Assembly: GCA_016744295.1 (NCBI GenBank)
Contig: JADGEQ010000038.1
Location: forward strand, 1 to 64,000
DNA: 64,000 bases
DNA from: Desulfobacteraceae bacterium
Lineage (GTDB): Bacteria; Desulfobacterota; Desulfobacteria; Desulfobacterales; Desulfobacteraceae
Direction of reading: 5' to 3'
This document shows, one piece after another, positions 1 to 8,445 of the stretch (its first letter is position 1; the number at the start of each line of letters is the position of its first letter). The translations under genes were made by a program, and so were the position numbers. The notes under the pieces are model-generated. The model was not told the origin of the DNA and made no database searches. It saw only the letters and a program-made list of their open reading frames with translations.

Positions 1-661
1 GACCATTGCCTGGGATGACAATGCGTTTTGCGGGACAGTGTTTGGCAATAAGGGAGGGCTGACAAAATCGGGGGAAGCGCTTATCCGATATTGTAATGAA
101 CTGGGGGTTATCGTTGATGTCTCCCACGCATCTGACAAGGCCTTTTATGAGATCGCGGCCATCACCAAAATTCCCTTTGTGGCAAGCCATTCAAATGCCA
201 GGGCAGTGTGCCCAAATGACCGTAACCTTTCCGATGATATGATAAAACTCATTGCCGATGCCGGGGGAGTGATTGGCCTCACCTATGGTTCCGGGTTCAT
301 CCAGCCGGAATACTTTAAACATGAATTGGTATGTCGGAATAAGATCCTCAAAGGGTTTAGAGATGAGACCATTACCCCCCAGGATGCCCAGAAAATTTCA
401 CACGATGCTTTGTCAAAACTTTCGGCTGCCCCCCTTTCTCTTTTGGTTGAACATGCCCGGCATATGATAGGGATCGGCGGGGAAGACTGTCTGGCACTGG
501 GAAGTGATTTTGACGGTGTTAGCTCCCTTCCCAGGACAATATTCGGCGTTCATTCTCTTCCCAATCTGGTCAGGGAAATGGAAAAGCAGGGAATTTTACC
601 CAGGGTTATTGATAAAATCTGCCATGGGAATGCCCATGGGTATTTTAAGCATATCTTATAG
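1..661 (+). CDS. Membrane dipeptidase, peptidase M19 family (5' end cut off)
   Basis: This is a zinc dipeptidase of the renal dipeptidase (M19) family, which splits dipeptides, including those with a D-residue at the second position. The frame is open from base 2, reading TIAWDDNAF before the GTG at 38, and the family continues upstream, so the gene starts outside the window. Seen motifs are VDVSHASDKAFYEI, the metal-ligand stretch VASHSNARAV and LGSDFDG near the C-terminus, all in family order. It is followed after 39 bases by the DUF3870 gene and then by a peptide ABC importer, NlpC/P60 endopeptidase and dipeptide epimerase. That context suggests imported murein di- or tripeptides as substrates (inference). 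No signal peptide can be judged because the N-terminus is missing. Confidence 0.9.
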   Translation, partial: TIAWDDNAFCGTVFGNKGGLTKSGEALIRYCNELGVIVDVSHASDKAFYEIAAITKIPFVASHSNARAVCPNDRNLSDDMIKLIADAGGVIGLTYGSGFIQPEYFKHELVCRNKILKGFRDETITPQDAQKISHDALSKLSAAPLSLLVEHARHMIGIGGEDCLALGSDFDGVSSLPRTIFGVHSLPNLVREMEKQGILPRVIDKICHGNAHGYFKHIL

Positions 662-700
662 GCTAAACCTAGCGGGTGCTCGATATATAGGAGTTGAAAT

Positions 701-1024
701 ATGGATTACACAAAAAACACAGTTTATATTGTCGGTCACGCTAAAACAAGTACTGACAACGCAATAACAGAGCGGTTTAAAATGTTTTTTATCAGTTTTG
801 TGGTTGATCTTGAAACCGACCTTGTTATGGATGTGGGATGCTCCGCAACTTTGGAAATTACAAGTAAATTCATAGGGCATCTTTTCATGGGACAAAACAT
901 GGGTTTTGTTTCCCCTGACCTTGAAAAAGAGATTCCAAAACGGTATTTTGGCAGTTCTCAGAAAGCGATTCTTGTGGCGTATAAAGATGCTGTTAAAAAA
1001 TATGCGGGTGTTAAAGCCAAATAG
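701..1024 (+). CDS. DUF3870 domain protein
   Basis: The 107-residue protein matches the DUF3870 family over its full length, as far as I can recall the family. It opens with VYIVGHAKTS, has the internal stretch FFISFVVDLETDLVMDVGCSA and ends with RYFGSSQKAILVAYKDA. No biochemical role is established for this family. It lies in the same direction between the M19 dipeptidase and the peptide transporter, with its own ribosome site (GGAG, bases 690-693, before ATG 701). A 227-base gap with a promoter-like element separates it from the next gene, so it may end the first transcript. It has no signal peptide or membrane segment and is probably cytoplasmic. Confidence 0.85.
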   Translation: MDYTKNTVYIVGHAKTSTDNAITERFKMFFISFVVDLETDLVMDVGCSATLEITSKFIGHLFMGQNMGFVSPDLEKEIPKRYFGSSQKAILVAYKDAVKKYAGVKAK

Positions 1025-1056
1025 TAATTACTGTTTTTTTTCTTGCATATAACTTT

Positions 1057-1085
1057 TTGACATGCTACCTAAAATTTCATATCAC
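1057..1085 (+). promoter_or_regulatory. Candidate sigma-70 promoter of the peptide-import operon
   Basis: TTGACA at 1057-1062 is followed after exactly 17 bases by TATCAC at 1080-1085. It lies about 165 bases before the solute-binding-protein gene, giving a long leader. The match is by eye only. Confidence 0.45.
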
Positions 1086-1251
1086 CTTGTCTATTCAGAA
1101 GGGTAATCCACTGCCCCTCGTCCTGGACAAGATCTGAATATGCTAATTGTATAGGCGGGTCTTGTAAGGTTCCCTCCTTTAGCTCATTATTTAATATGCA
1201 TTTTTAAAATTAGTATTTTTAACCATGAGATTTTTTAAAAAAGGAGGAATT

Positions 1252-2832
1252 ATGAAAAAATTGTGTTTACTGTTTTTAGCGCTTATGGTGTTGGGTGCAA
1301 ATATGGTATTTGCATCGGCTCCAAAAAATACGCTGGTTATGGCAGGCGTCATGGATGAAATCATAACCCTGGATCCTGCTGAAATTTTTGAGTTTGCCGG
1401 GGCAGAGTTTGCTGCAAATACCTATGACCGCTTGATCAATTACGATGTTGATAATGTCAGTAATATTTATGGTTCCATTGCAGAATCCTGGACAATTTCA
1501 GGGGACGGCAAATCCTATTCTTTTAAAATCAGGGAAAACATCACCTTTGCATCGGGCAATAAATTGAGTGCGGACGATGTGGTTTTTTCATTGAAACGGG
1601 TTATTATACTCAATAAGTCTCCGGCTTTTATCCTGACACAATTTGGATTTACACCTGAAAATATTGACGAAAGAATTGTAAAAACAGGACAATATGCTGT
1701 CAGGCTGACGGTGGATAAAGCATATGCGCCCACTTTCTTTTTGTATTGCATGACTGCCACCCCCGGCTCCATTGTGGATAAAAAAGTGGTTATGGCCCAT
1801 GCAAAGGACGGAGATCTCGGATACAACTGGTTGAAAACAAATTATGCCGGATCCGGTGCCTTTACCCTGAAAAAATGGAAACCCTCGGAGACGCTTCTTC
1901 TTGACCGGAATGATGATTATTGGGGAGAACGAGCAAAGCTAAAACGGGTGATCCTCAGACATATCACGGAATCAACAACCCAGAGACTGCTGCTTGAAAA
2001 AGGAGATATCGACATTGCCAGAAACCTTCAGCCCGATGATATCAAAGGTCTGGCAAAAAATAGCGATATCAAGATTGAGAGCAAAGCAAAAGGGGCTGTT
2101 TACTATTTGGGTCTAAATCAGAAAAATAAATATCTGAAGATTCCCCAGGTAAGACAGGCCATTAAATATTTGATCGATTATAAGGGCATGGCATCCACCA
2201 TTCTTGACGGACGCGCCACGGTTCACCAGTCGTTTTTACCCAAGGGGTTCCTGGGCTCTCTGGAGGAACTCCCTTTTTCCTTGAATGTTGAAAAAGCAAA
2301 AGCCCTTCTTAAAGAAGCGGGTCTGGAAAACGGGTTTTCCATCACCATGGATACTAGAAACAGCGAGCCCACAACCTCCATGGCTGTTGCCATACAGGCA
2401 TCTTTGGCCCTGGGGGGAATCAAGCTTGACATCATACCCGGCGAAGGCAAACAGACCCTGACAAAATACAGGGCCCGAAACCATGATATCTACATCGGCA
2501 GGTGGGGACCCGACTACATGGACCCCCATACCAATGCAGATACATTTGCCAGAAATCCCGACAATTCAGACGATGCAAAATCAAAACCCCTTGCCTGGAG
2601 AAATGCCTGGGCCATTCCTGAAATGACAAAAAAAGCAGATGCTGCTGTCCTGGAATTTGATGCTGCAAAACGCTCACAAATGTACAGTGAGCTTCAGCAG
2701 GAACATCAGCAGACTTCTCCATTTGTCATTATGTTCCAGGATATAGAGATTCTGGCCAGACGATCAAATGTCAATGGGTTTATCCTCGGACCCACCTTTG
2801 ACAGTAATTTTTATCACGCCACAACCAAATAG
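1252..2832 (+). CDS. Peptide ABC transporter substrate-binding protein (SBP_bac_5)
   Basis: This is the periplasmic solute receptor of a DppA/OppA-type importer, 526 residues, the usual length. Start ATG 1252 is chosen because GGAGG lies just upstream (1242-1246) and the protein then begins with a clean signal peptide (MKKLCLLFLALMVLGANMVF, cleavage near ASA). An in-frame ATG at 1225 would spoil it. Family features include the N-terminal segments LDPAEIFEFAGAEFAANTYD and GDGKSYSFKIRENITFASG, and the later KYLIDYKGMASTILDGRA region. It heads a tightly packed permease-permease-ATPase-ATPase set. The neighbouring dipeptidase, NlpC/P60 enzyme and epimerase make murein peptides the most likely cargo (inference); other peptides cannot be excluded. 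Confidence 0.92.
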   Translation: MKKLCLLFLALMVLGANMVFASAPKNTLVMAGVMDEIITLDPAEIFEFAGAEFAANTYDRLINYDVDNVSNIYGSIAESWTISGDGKSYSFKIRENITFASGNKLSADDVVFSLKRVIILNKSPAFILTQFGFTPENIDERIVKTGQYAVRLTVDKAYAPTFFLYCMTATPGSIVDKKVVMAHAKDGDLGYNWLKTNYAGSGAFTLKKWKPSETLLLDRNDDYWGERAKLKRVILRHITESTTQRLLLEKGDIDIARNLQPDDIKGLAKNSDIKIESKAKGAVYYLGLNQKNKYLKIPQVRQAIKYLIDYKGMASTILDGRATVHQSFLPKGFLGSLEELPFSLNVEKAKALLKEAGLENGFSITMDTRNSEPTTSMAVAIQASLALGGIKLDIIPGEGKQTLTKYRARNHDIYIGRWGPDYMDPHTNADTFARNPDNSDDAKSKPLAWRNAWAIPEMTKKADAAVLEFDAAKRSQMYSELQQEHQQTSPFVIMFQDIEILARRSNVNGFILGPTFDSNFYHATTK

Positions 2833-2838
2833 GCCAAG

Positions 2839-3888
2839 TTGAAACAGATGTTTACCCCAAGCAAACATAAGAAATTTTTAAACCTGTTAAAGCAGATTAT
2901 CAAAACTGTTGCCATTGTCGGTGTGACCTTTACAGGTCTGCTTCTGGTGACATTTTTGATAGGCCGGGTCGTTCCCATCGACCCGGTCCTGGCTGTGGTT
3001 GGTGATAGGGCATCTGCTGAAGTTTATGAAAAAGCCTATATCGCCATGGGCCTTCATCTGCCCCTGTGGCACCAGTTTTTTATTTATCTTGGCAATGTTT
3101 TGTCAGGCGACCTTGGGATATCCGTCCTGACGGCGCGTCCTGTTCTCGAGGATATCTTGAGGGTGTTTCCGGCCACCTTTGAACTGGCCATCACAGCCAC
3201 TTGCATCGGTGTGATCTTTGGCATTCCCCTGGGGGTGTTTTCCGCTGTTTACCGGGGTAGTTTTCTGGATCAGGTCACCCGGGTTATCGGGTTGCTTGGG
3301 TATTCTCTTCCCATTTTCTGGCTGGGCCTTCTGGGTCTTATGGTGTTTTATGTACAATTGGATATTCTTCCCGGTCCCGGCAGGATTGATGTCTTTTATG
3401 AAGATATTGTAGATCCTGTAACCGGTTTTTTGTTGATTGACAGCATCCTTGCCGGGGAAAGGGATATATTTTTCAATGCACTCCAGCATGTAATCCTGCC
3501 GGCCTCGCTTTTGGGATACTACAGCATGGCGTATCTGAGCCGGATGACCCGTTCATTTATGATTGATCAGTTGCGCCAGGAATATGTGCTTACGGCCCGG
3601 GTGAAAGGTATTCCCGAGTGGCGTGTCATCTGGGGGCATGCCCTGGGCAATTGTGCCATTCCCCTTATTACGGTGGTTGCCTTGAGTTTTGGGACCCTTC
3701 TTGAGGGGTCGGTTCTTACGGAAACGGTATTCTCATGGCCCGGGCTCGGGCTTTATCTTACCCGGTCCCTTTTAAATGCCGATATGAACTCAGTTCTTGG
3801 GAGTACCATTGTGGTGGGAGCTATTTTCTTGAGTATCAATATGTTTTCAGATTTTTTATATAAAGTTTTTGATCCCAGGGCAAAATAA
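2839..3888 (+). CDS. Peptide ABC transporter permease, DppB type
   Basis: This is an inner-membrane permease of the BPD_transp_1 family, 349 residues, with a first membrane segment at about residues 22-44 and several more after residue 110. The EAA-loop region is seen as RQEYVLTARVKGIPEWRVIW, where the ATPase docks. The reading frame begins with TTG at 2839, six bases after the previous stop; an ATG at 2848 is the alternative start, and no strong ribosome site decides between them. It pairs with the next gene to form the channel of the peptide importer. Confidence 0.93.
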   Translation: MKQMFTPSKHKKFLNLLKQIIKTVAIVGVTFTGLLLVTFLIGRVVPIDPVLAVVGDRASAEVYEKAYIAMGLHLPLWHQFFIYLGNVLSGDLGISVLTARPVLEDILRVFPATFELAITATCIGVIFGIPLGVFSAVYRGSFLDQVTRVIGLLGYSLPIFWLGLLGLMVFYVQLDILPGPGRIDVFYEDIVDPVTGFLLIDSILAGERDIFFNALQHVILPASLLGYYSMAYLSRMTRSFMIDQLRQEYVLTARVKGIPEWRVIWGHALGNCAIPLITVVALSFGTLLEGSVLTETVFSWPGLGLYLTRSLLNADMNSVLGSTIVVGAIFLSINMFSDFLYKVFDPRAK

Positions 3889-3896
3889 TCACCCGG

Positions 3897-4835
3897 ATGT
3901 TAAAGAAAAATAGGAACGAGACAAGCCCAATGGAAAAAGAGACCATTAAATCCTGGTTATTAACAGATACCCCCCAATCCGCTTTCCAGGCAAACTGCGG
4001 CAGAATATACCTGGGTATGCTTGAATTTTTAAACAATCGACTGGCGGTACTCGGTCTTGTCATCATTCTTGCCCTTATTTTCATGGCCATATTTGCAAAT
4101 ATTATCGCTCCCTATGACCCCCTTTTAACCGATTTGCAAAACCGGCTGCAGCCCATGTCCTATGCCCATATTTTTGGAACCGATGAACTGGGAAGGGACA
4201 TCTTCAGCCGCATTGTCTTCGGGTCCAGACTGACACTGTATGTCATCGGATTGGTGGCCATTATCGCAGCGCCGGTGGGGATCCTCATGGGAACGGTTTC
4301 CGGATATTTTGGCGGTCTATTGGATACCATATTGATGCGGATCACCGATATTTTTCTGGCCTTTCCAAAGCTGATTTTAGCCCTTGCCTTTGTGGCGGCA
4401 CTGGGACCTGGCATTGAAAATGCCGTCATTGCCATCGCCATAACCTCCTGGCCACCCTATGCCCGGATTGCCCGGGCAGAAACCATCACCATCAGAAAGT
4501 GTGTATTTATCGATGCCATTCGTTTGCAGGGAGCAGGCCCCCTGCGGATCATCCTAGGACATATCATGCCCCTTTGCCTCTCATCCCTGATTGTCCGGGT
4601 GACCCTTGATATGGCGGGAATCATTCTGACCGCAGCAGGGCTTGGTTTCCTGGGACTTGGGGCCCAGCCCCCTTTGCCGGAATGGGGTGCCATGACATCA
4701 AGCGGCCGGGCATTTATCCTGGATCATTGGTGGCTGATCACCATACCCGGAACCGCCATTTTTATTGTCAGCCTTGCCTTTAATCTTCTGGGAGATGGGT
4801 TAAGAGAAGTTCTTGATCCGAAAAGTGAGAATTAA
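3897..4835 (+). CDS. Peptide ABC transporter permease, DppC type
   Basis: This is the second channel subunit, 312 residues, with the N-terminal OppC_N-like segment (LAVLGLVIILALIFMAIFAN) followed by the periplasmic YDPLLTDLQNRLQP stretch and the HIFGTDELGRDIFSR motif typical of DppC/OppC. The EAA region reads DAIRLQGAGPLRIILGHIMP. The C-terminal GDGLREVLDPK is also typical. It starts 8 bases after dppB-like and ends 1 base before the next ATG, so the genes are surely co-transcribed. Confidence 0.94.
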   Translation: MLKKNRNETSPMEKETIKSWLLTDTPQSAFQANCGRIYLGMLEFLNNRLAVLGLVIILALIFMAIFANIIAPYDPLLTDLQNRLQPMSYAHIFGTDELGRDIFSRIVFGSRLTLYVIGLVAIIAAPVGILMGTVSGYFGGLLDTILMRITDIFLAFPKLILALAFVAALGPGIENAVIAIAITSWPPYARIARAETITIRKCVFIDAIRLQGAGPLRIILGHIMPLCLSSLIVRVTLDMAGIILTAAGLGFLGLGAQPPLPEWGAMTSSGRAFILDHWWLITIPGTAIFIVSLAFNLLGDGLREVLDPKSEN

Positions 4836-4836
4836 A

Positions 4837-5721
4837 ATGAAACCACAAGAGTTGCTGATGGTTAAAAATTTGAATGTTCATTTTCCTTCTCCAAAGGGAG
4901 ATATCCATGCCGTCAGAAATATCAGTTTTTCCGTTGGTAAAAAAAAGATTGGTATTGTTGGCGAATCAGGTTCCGGAAAGTCTGTCACCGGCAGGGCTAT
5001 CTTAAAACTATTGCCTTCCCATACACGGATAACGGCGGATAAAATCCAGTTCAAGGGCGAAAATCTGCTTGAGAAAAATGAACGAGAGATGCGCAAAATT
5101 CGGGGGCAGGGAATTTCAATGGTCATGCAGGACCCTCAATACTCCCTGAATCCGGTCAGGTGCGTCGGCAGACAGATCAAAGAAGCCTACCTGGCCCACA
5201 GGCGTGTCAGCAAAAAAGAAGCCAGAAATAAAACGCTTGCCATGCTTGAAGCGGTGAGGATCAGAGATCCGGAACGGGTTTACAAATTATATCCCCATGA
5301 AGTATCCGGCGGCATGGGCCAGCGGATTATGATTGCCATGATGTTGATACCCGAACCCTCCCTATTGATTGCAGATGAGCCAACATCTGCCCTGGATGTC
5401 ACCATTCAGCTTCAGGTCCTGGCGATTTTAGATGATCTGGTAACCCAAAGGGGCATGGGGCTGATTTTTATCAGCCACGACCTGGAGCTTGTGTCATCCT
5501 TTTGTGATGAGGTGATTATCATGTATGCCGGTCAAATCATGGAAATATGTTCGGCCAAAGATCTTCACCGATCCTCCCATCCCTACACAAGAGGACTTTT
5601 AAACTGTTTGCCGAAAATTCAGGGGGATACCGATTTTCTGCCCATACTGAATCGGGATGAGGCCTGGCTCAATGCATCTTGGCCCAATGGGTCTTGTCCC
5701 AATGGGTCTTTTACAAAATAG
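4837..5721 (+). CDS. Peptide ABC transporter ATPase, DppD type, short C-terminus
   Basis: This is the first of two ATPases that power the importer. Walker A is GESGSGKS, the signature is SGGMGQR in place of the usual SGGQRQR, and Walker B is LLIADEPTSALD, followed by FISHDLELV. ATG 4837 directly follows the permease stop and is preferred over the in-frame TTG at 4813; ATG 4858 is also possible. At 294 residues it lacks most of the C-terminal cysteine-bearing extension usual in DppD/OppD. It ends instead in a repeated NASWP-NGSCP-NGSFT tail encoded by a 15-bp tandem repeat. The ATP-binding core is intact, so activity is expected. Confidence 0.92.
   Translation: MKPQELLMVKNLNVHFPSPKGDIHAVRNISFSVGKKKIGIVGESGSGKSVTGRAILKLLPSHTRITADKIQFKGENLLEKNEREMRKIRGQGISMVMQDPQYSLNPVRCVGRQIKEAYLAHRRVSKKEARNKTLAMLEAVRIRDPERVYKLYPHEVSGGMGQRIMIAMMLIPEPSLLIADEPTSALDVTIQLQVLAILDDLVTQRGMGLIFISHDLELVSSFCDEVIIMYAGQIMEICSAKDLHRSSHPYTRGLLNCLPKIQGDTDFLPILNRDEAWLNASWPNGSCPNGSFTK
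5671..5715 (+). repeat. 15-bp tandem repeat, three units, at the end of the DppD-type gene
   Basis: Units start at 5671, 5686 and 5701 with the form aatg(g/c)(g/a)tcttggccc and small changes. In frame they encode NASWP, NGSCP and NGSFT, the last residues before the stop codon. This looks like slippage growth of the coding end. Confidence 0.8.
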
Positions 5722-5736
5722 CAGGTAATAAATGAT

Positions 5737-6510
5737 ATGGTGGAAATAGAAAAATTAAATATTCTCTTTGGAACAGGGACATCAAAAAACCATGCCCTAA
5801 AAGATGTGTCTTTTACGGTAAAATCCAATGAATTTTTCGGGCTTGTGGGGGAATCAGGATCCGGTAAATCCACGGTTTTAAACTGCATTGCAGGCCTGTT
5901 GAAACAGTGGACAGGCAAGATCACCATCAATGATGAACCCCAGAACCCAAGAAGAGATTCCGGGTTTTATAAAAGAGTTCAGATGGTTTTTCAGGATCCC
6001 TATGGATCTTTGCACCCAAGACATACAGTTGACAAGACACTCAAAGAGCCCCTCAAGATTCATGGGCTGACCCAGACCAACAGGCGGGTGGAAAAAGTGC
6101 TGGATGAGGTGGGACTTGATAATAGGTTCCGGTTCAGGTATCCCCATCAGCTTTCAGGCGGTCAGCGGCAGCGGGTTGCCGTGGCACGGGCCCTTATCCT
6201 GGAACCATCCATTGTTCTTTTGGATGAACCCACATCCGCTCTGGACGTATCCATCCAGGCTGAAGTATTGAACCTTTTAAAAAAAATCGGCAAGGAGAAA
6301 AAGTTGACCTATATACTGGTCAGCCATGACCTGGCGGTTGTGTCCCATATGTGCGATACCATTGCCGTGATGAACCATGGCAGGATTATAGAAACCATAA
6401 CAAAGAAGCAATTGGAGAATGAAACCTTTGGTCACGCGTATACAAAACAGCTGTTTCTGGCTTCCAAAGGCTTTAACCGAGACGTGATCGATCTGTTTAT
6501 GGATTTTTGA
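5737..6510 (+). CDS. Peptide ABC transporter ATPase, DppF type
   Basis: This is the second ATPase of the importer, 257 residues. Walker A is GESGSGKS, Q-loop region VFQDPYGSL, signature LSGGQRQRVAVARAL, Walker B IVLLDEPTSALD and H-loop LVSHDLAVVS. Like its partner it is shorter than classical DppF because the C-terminal oligopeptide-transporter domain with its cysteines is missing. It begins 15 bases after the DppD-type stop, preceded by AGGTAAT. The last gene of the transporter set, it is followed after 32 bases by the NlpC/P60 gene in the same direction. In Bacillus subtilis an ABC ATPase (YkfD) similarly sits with an endopeptidase and an epimerase. Confidence 0.93.
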   Translation: MVEIEKLNILFGTGTSKNHALKDVSFTVKSNEFFGLVGESGSGKSTVLNCIAGLLKQWTGKITINDEPQNPRRDSGFYKRVQMVFQDPYGSLHPRHTVDKTLKEPLKIHGLTQTNRRVEKVLDEVGLDNRFRFRYPHQLSGGQRQRVAVARALILEPSIVLLDEPTSALDVSIQAEVLNLLKKIGKEKKLTYILVSHDLAVVSHMCDTIAVMNHGRIIETITKKQLENETFGHAYTKQLFLASKGFNRDVIDLFMDF

Positions 6511-6542
6511 TCAGAAAATAAATTATAATATCGAAAAAAAAC

Positions 6543-7328
6543 ATGAAACATAAAAAAGGCTGTATCAATGTAAGTGTTGCAAATCTTTACCGGGAACCCG
6601 CCCATGAAAGTGAAATAATAACCCAGGGGCTTTTGGGTGAAACAGTGGATATGCTCGAATATGGAACCGAGTTTACCAGAATCCGCCAAAAAGATGCCTA
6701 TGAAAGCTGGATCAGCAACCACCATCTTTCAGAACCGCCAAGTGCAAAGGGTAAACCAATTGTTGCCAGAGATCATTTTCTTAGAATTTATCAAGACAAA
6801 AAAATGTCACTTCCTTTAAAGGATGCGGTTATTGGGTGCCATCTCCTTGCCGTTGATGAAGACGACACTTTTTACCGGATTCTTTTGCCCTCAGGAGAGT
6901 TGGGGTGGGCTCAAAAAAAACATTTTGGTATTTTTTCGAATTTTTCAAGGGAGGCTGTGATACGCCTTGCCAGGGAGTTTATGGGATACCCATATTTCTG
7001 GGGAGGGAAAACACCCAGGGGATTTGATTGTTCCGGATTTGTTCAATTTGTATTCAGCCTTCTTGGAAAACAGATCAGCCGGGATGCCTGGATGCAGGCA
7101 AAAAAAGGGATTGCTTTCTCAAAAACCTATCAGGATGCCCGGGTTTCAGACCTTATTTTCTTTGGGGACAGCAAAGACAAAATCACCCATGTGGGCATCA
7201 GTCTTGGAAACAATAAATTTATCCACGCCCTGGGCTGGGTCAGAATTAACAGCTTGAACCCGGAAGCGTCGGACTTCAGCCAAAAACATGTCAACACCTT
7301 TATCCTGACCAACCAAATCATGGAATAA
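6543..7328 (+). CDS. SH3-like plus NlpC/P60 cysteine endopeptidase (YkfC-like)
   Basis: The 261-residue protein has two SH3-like segments (about residues 5-60 and 70-125), then an NlpC/P60 domain from about 140 to 255. The catalytic Cys163 lies in FDCSGFVQF, His216 in ITHVGISLG and the third polar residue His228 in KFIHALG, so the triad looks complete. The family cuts gamma-D-glutamyl to diamino-acid bonds in murein peptides; YkfC of Bacillus acts on free peptides in the cytoplasm. No signal peptide is visible, which also points to a cytoplasmic enzyme acting on imported peptides. The following gene is the matching dipeptide epimerase. The ribosome site is weak. Confidence 0.9.
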   Translation: MKHKKGCINVSVANLYREPAHESEIITQGLLGETVDMLEYGTEFTRIRQKDAYESWISNHHLSEPPSAKGKPIVARDHFLRIYQDKKMSLPLKDAVIGCHLLAVDEDDTFYRILLPSGELGWAQKKHFGIFSNFSREAVIRLAREFMGYPYFWGGKTPRGFDCSGFVQFVFSLLGKQISRDAWMQAKKGIAFSKTYQDARVSDLIFFGDSKDKITHVGISLGNNKFIHALGWVRINSLNPEASDFSQKHVNTFILTNQIME

Positions 7329-7354
7329 AATCAACCCATGGAATAAAACAACTC
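7319..7354 (+). repeat. 18-bp tandem duplication spanning the NlpC/P60 stop codon
   Basis: Two 18-bp units (7319-7336 and 7337-7354) share catggaataaaa. The first copy encodes the last residues and stop (ME-stop) of the NlpC/P60 gene; the second ends exactly before the ATG of the epimerase gene at 7355. Confidence 0.8.
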
Positions 7355-8428
7355 ATGAAAATAACAAATATCAGAACACAAACCATTCCTACCCCCTTGA
7401 AAAAAAAGTTTAAAACTGCTTTGCGATCCGTTGATGCGATTGAAAACATCTGTGTCTTTATTGAAACAAAGGGGTTTACCGGTATTGGATGTGCTGTCCC
7501 CACAGCTGTTATCACCGGAGAGACACCAATGTCAATTAAGGGGGCGATACAGCATATCCATGACGCTTTATCCGGGCTGGATATAAGAGACTTTGAAATT
7601 GTCATGCAAACCCTTCATGCCTGCATGAAGGGGAACAATTCCGCAAAAGCTGCGGTTGATATGGCCCTGTATGATATTATCGGAAAATTTTATAAAACAC
7701 CTTTATACCGGTTTCTTGGCGGTGGTGGCAAGCGCCTTGAAACAGACATGACCGTGAGTATCGGCACCTTGGAAAAAATGGCGCTTGATGCCCGGGAAGC
7801 GGTTGATAACGGATTCAGTATACTCAAGTTGAAATTAGGCCGGGAGCCGGAGCTTGATATAAACTGCTTGAAAGCCGTCCGGAGGGCCGTGGGACCTGAG
7901 ATCAGACTCAGGATAGACGCAAATCAGGGATGGAGTCCCAAACAAGCCGTGTTTTTTATGGAACAAATTGCCCGGGACAATATCTGTATTGACCTTCTTG
8001 AACAACCGGTTCATGCAAGGGATTATAAAGGCATGAAATTTGTTCGCAATAACACGGATGTGCCGGTTTATGCGGATGAAAGCGTGTTTTCTCCCAGGGA
8101 TGCCATGGAGATCATCAATATGGATGCAGTTGACGGTATCAATATTAAATTGATGAAGTGCGGCGGCATCTACAATGCACTGAAAATAGCCGCCATTACT
8201 GAATCCGCCGGTGTTGGCTGCATGATCGGTTCCATGATGGAAAGCCATATCAGCGTGACAGCGGCAGCTCATCTTGCTGCTGCCAAAAAAGTTATCACCG
8301 GGGTTGACCTTGATGCGCCTCTTTTTGTGAAGAAATCCTCGGCCCCGGGCGGTATAACCTACACCGCTTCAACAATTACACTGCCGGACCTGCCGGGATT
8401 GGGTGTCCACACCCTTTTTGCATCTTAA
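7355..8428 (+). CDS. Dipeptide epimerase (L-Ala-D/L-Glu epimerase type, enolase superfamily)
   Basis: This is a 357-residue enolase-superfamily enzyme of the muconate-lactonizing subgroup. It carries the base Lys in ILKLKLG, metal ligands in RIDANQGW, LLEQPV and YADESVF, and the second base Lys in GINIKLMKCGGI. The C-terminal stretch GSMMESHISVTAAAHLA is typical of L-Ala-D/L-Glu epimerases (YcjG/YkfB). Such enzymes convert L-Ala-D-Glu from murein to L-Ala-L-Glu so that ordinary peptidases can use it. Its place right after an NlpC/P60 endopeptidase and a peptide importer, with an M19 dipeptidase at the head of the run, supports this role. Exact dipeptide specificity cannot be read from the sequence. 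Confidence 0.9.
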   Translation: MKITNIRTQTIPTPLKKKFKTALRSVDAIENICVFIETKGFTGIGCAVPTAVITGETPMSIKGAIQHIHDALSGLDIRDFEIVMQTLHACMKGNNSAKAAVDMALYDIIGKFYKTPLYRFLGGGGKRLETDMTVSIGTLEKMALDAREAVDNGFSILKLKLGREPELDINCLKAVRRAVGPEIRLRIDANQGWSPKQAVFFMEQIARDNICIDLLEQPVHARDYKGMKFVRNNTDVPVYADESVFSPRDAMEIINMDAVDGINIKLMKCGGIYNALKIAAITESAGVGCMIGSMMESHISVTAAAHLAAAKKVITGVDLDAPLFVKKSSAPGGITYTASTITLPDLPGLGVHTLFAS

Positions 8429-8445
8429 TGCCCCTGGGGAACTTT

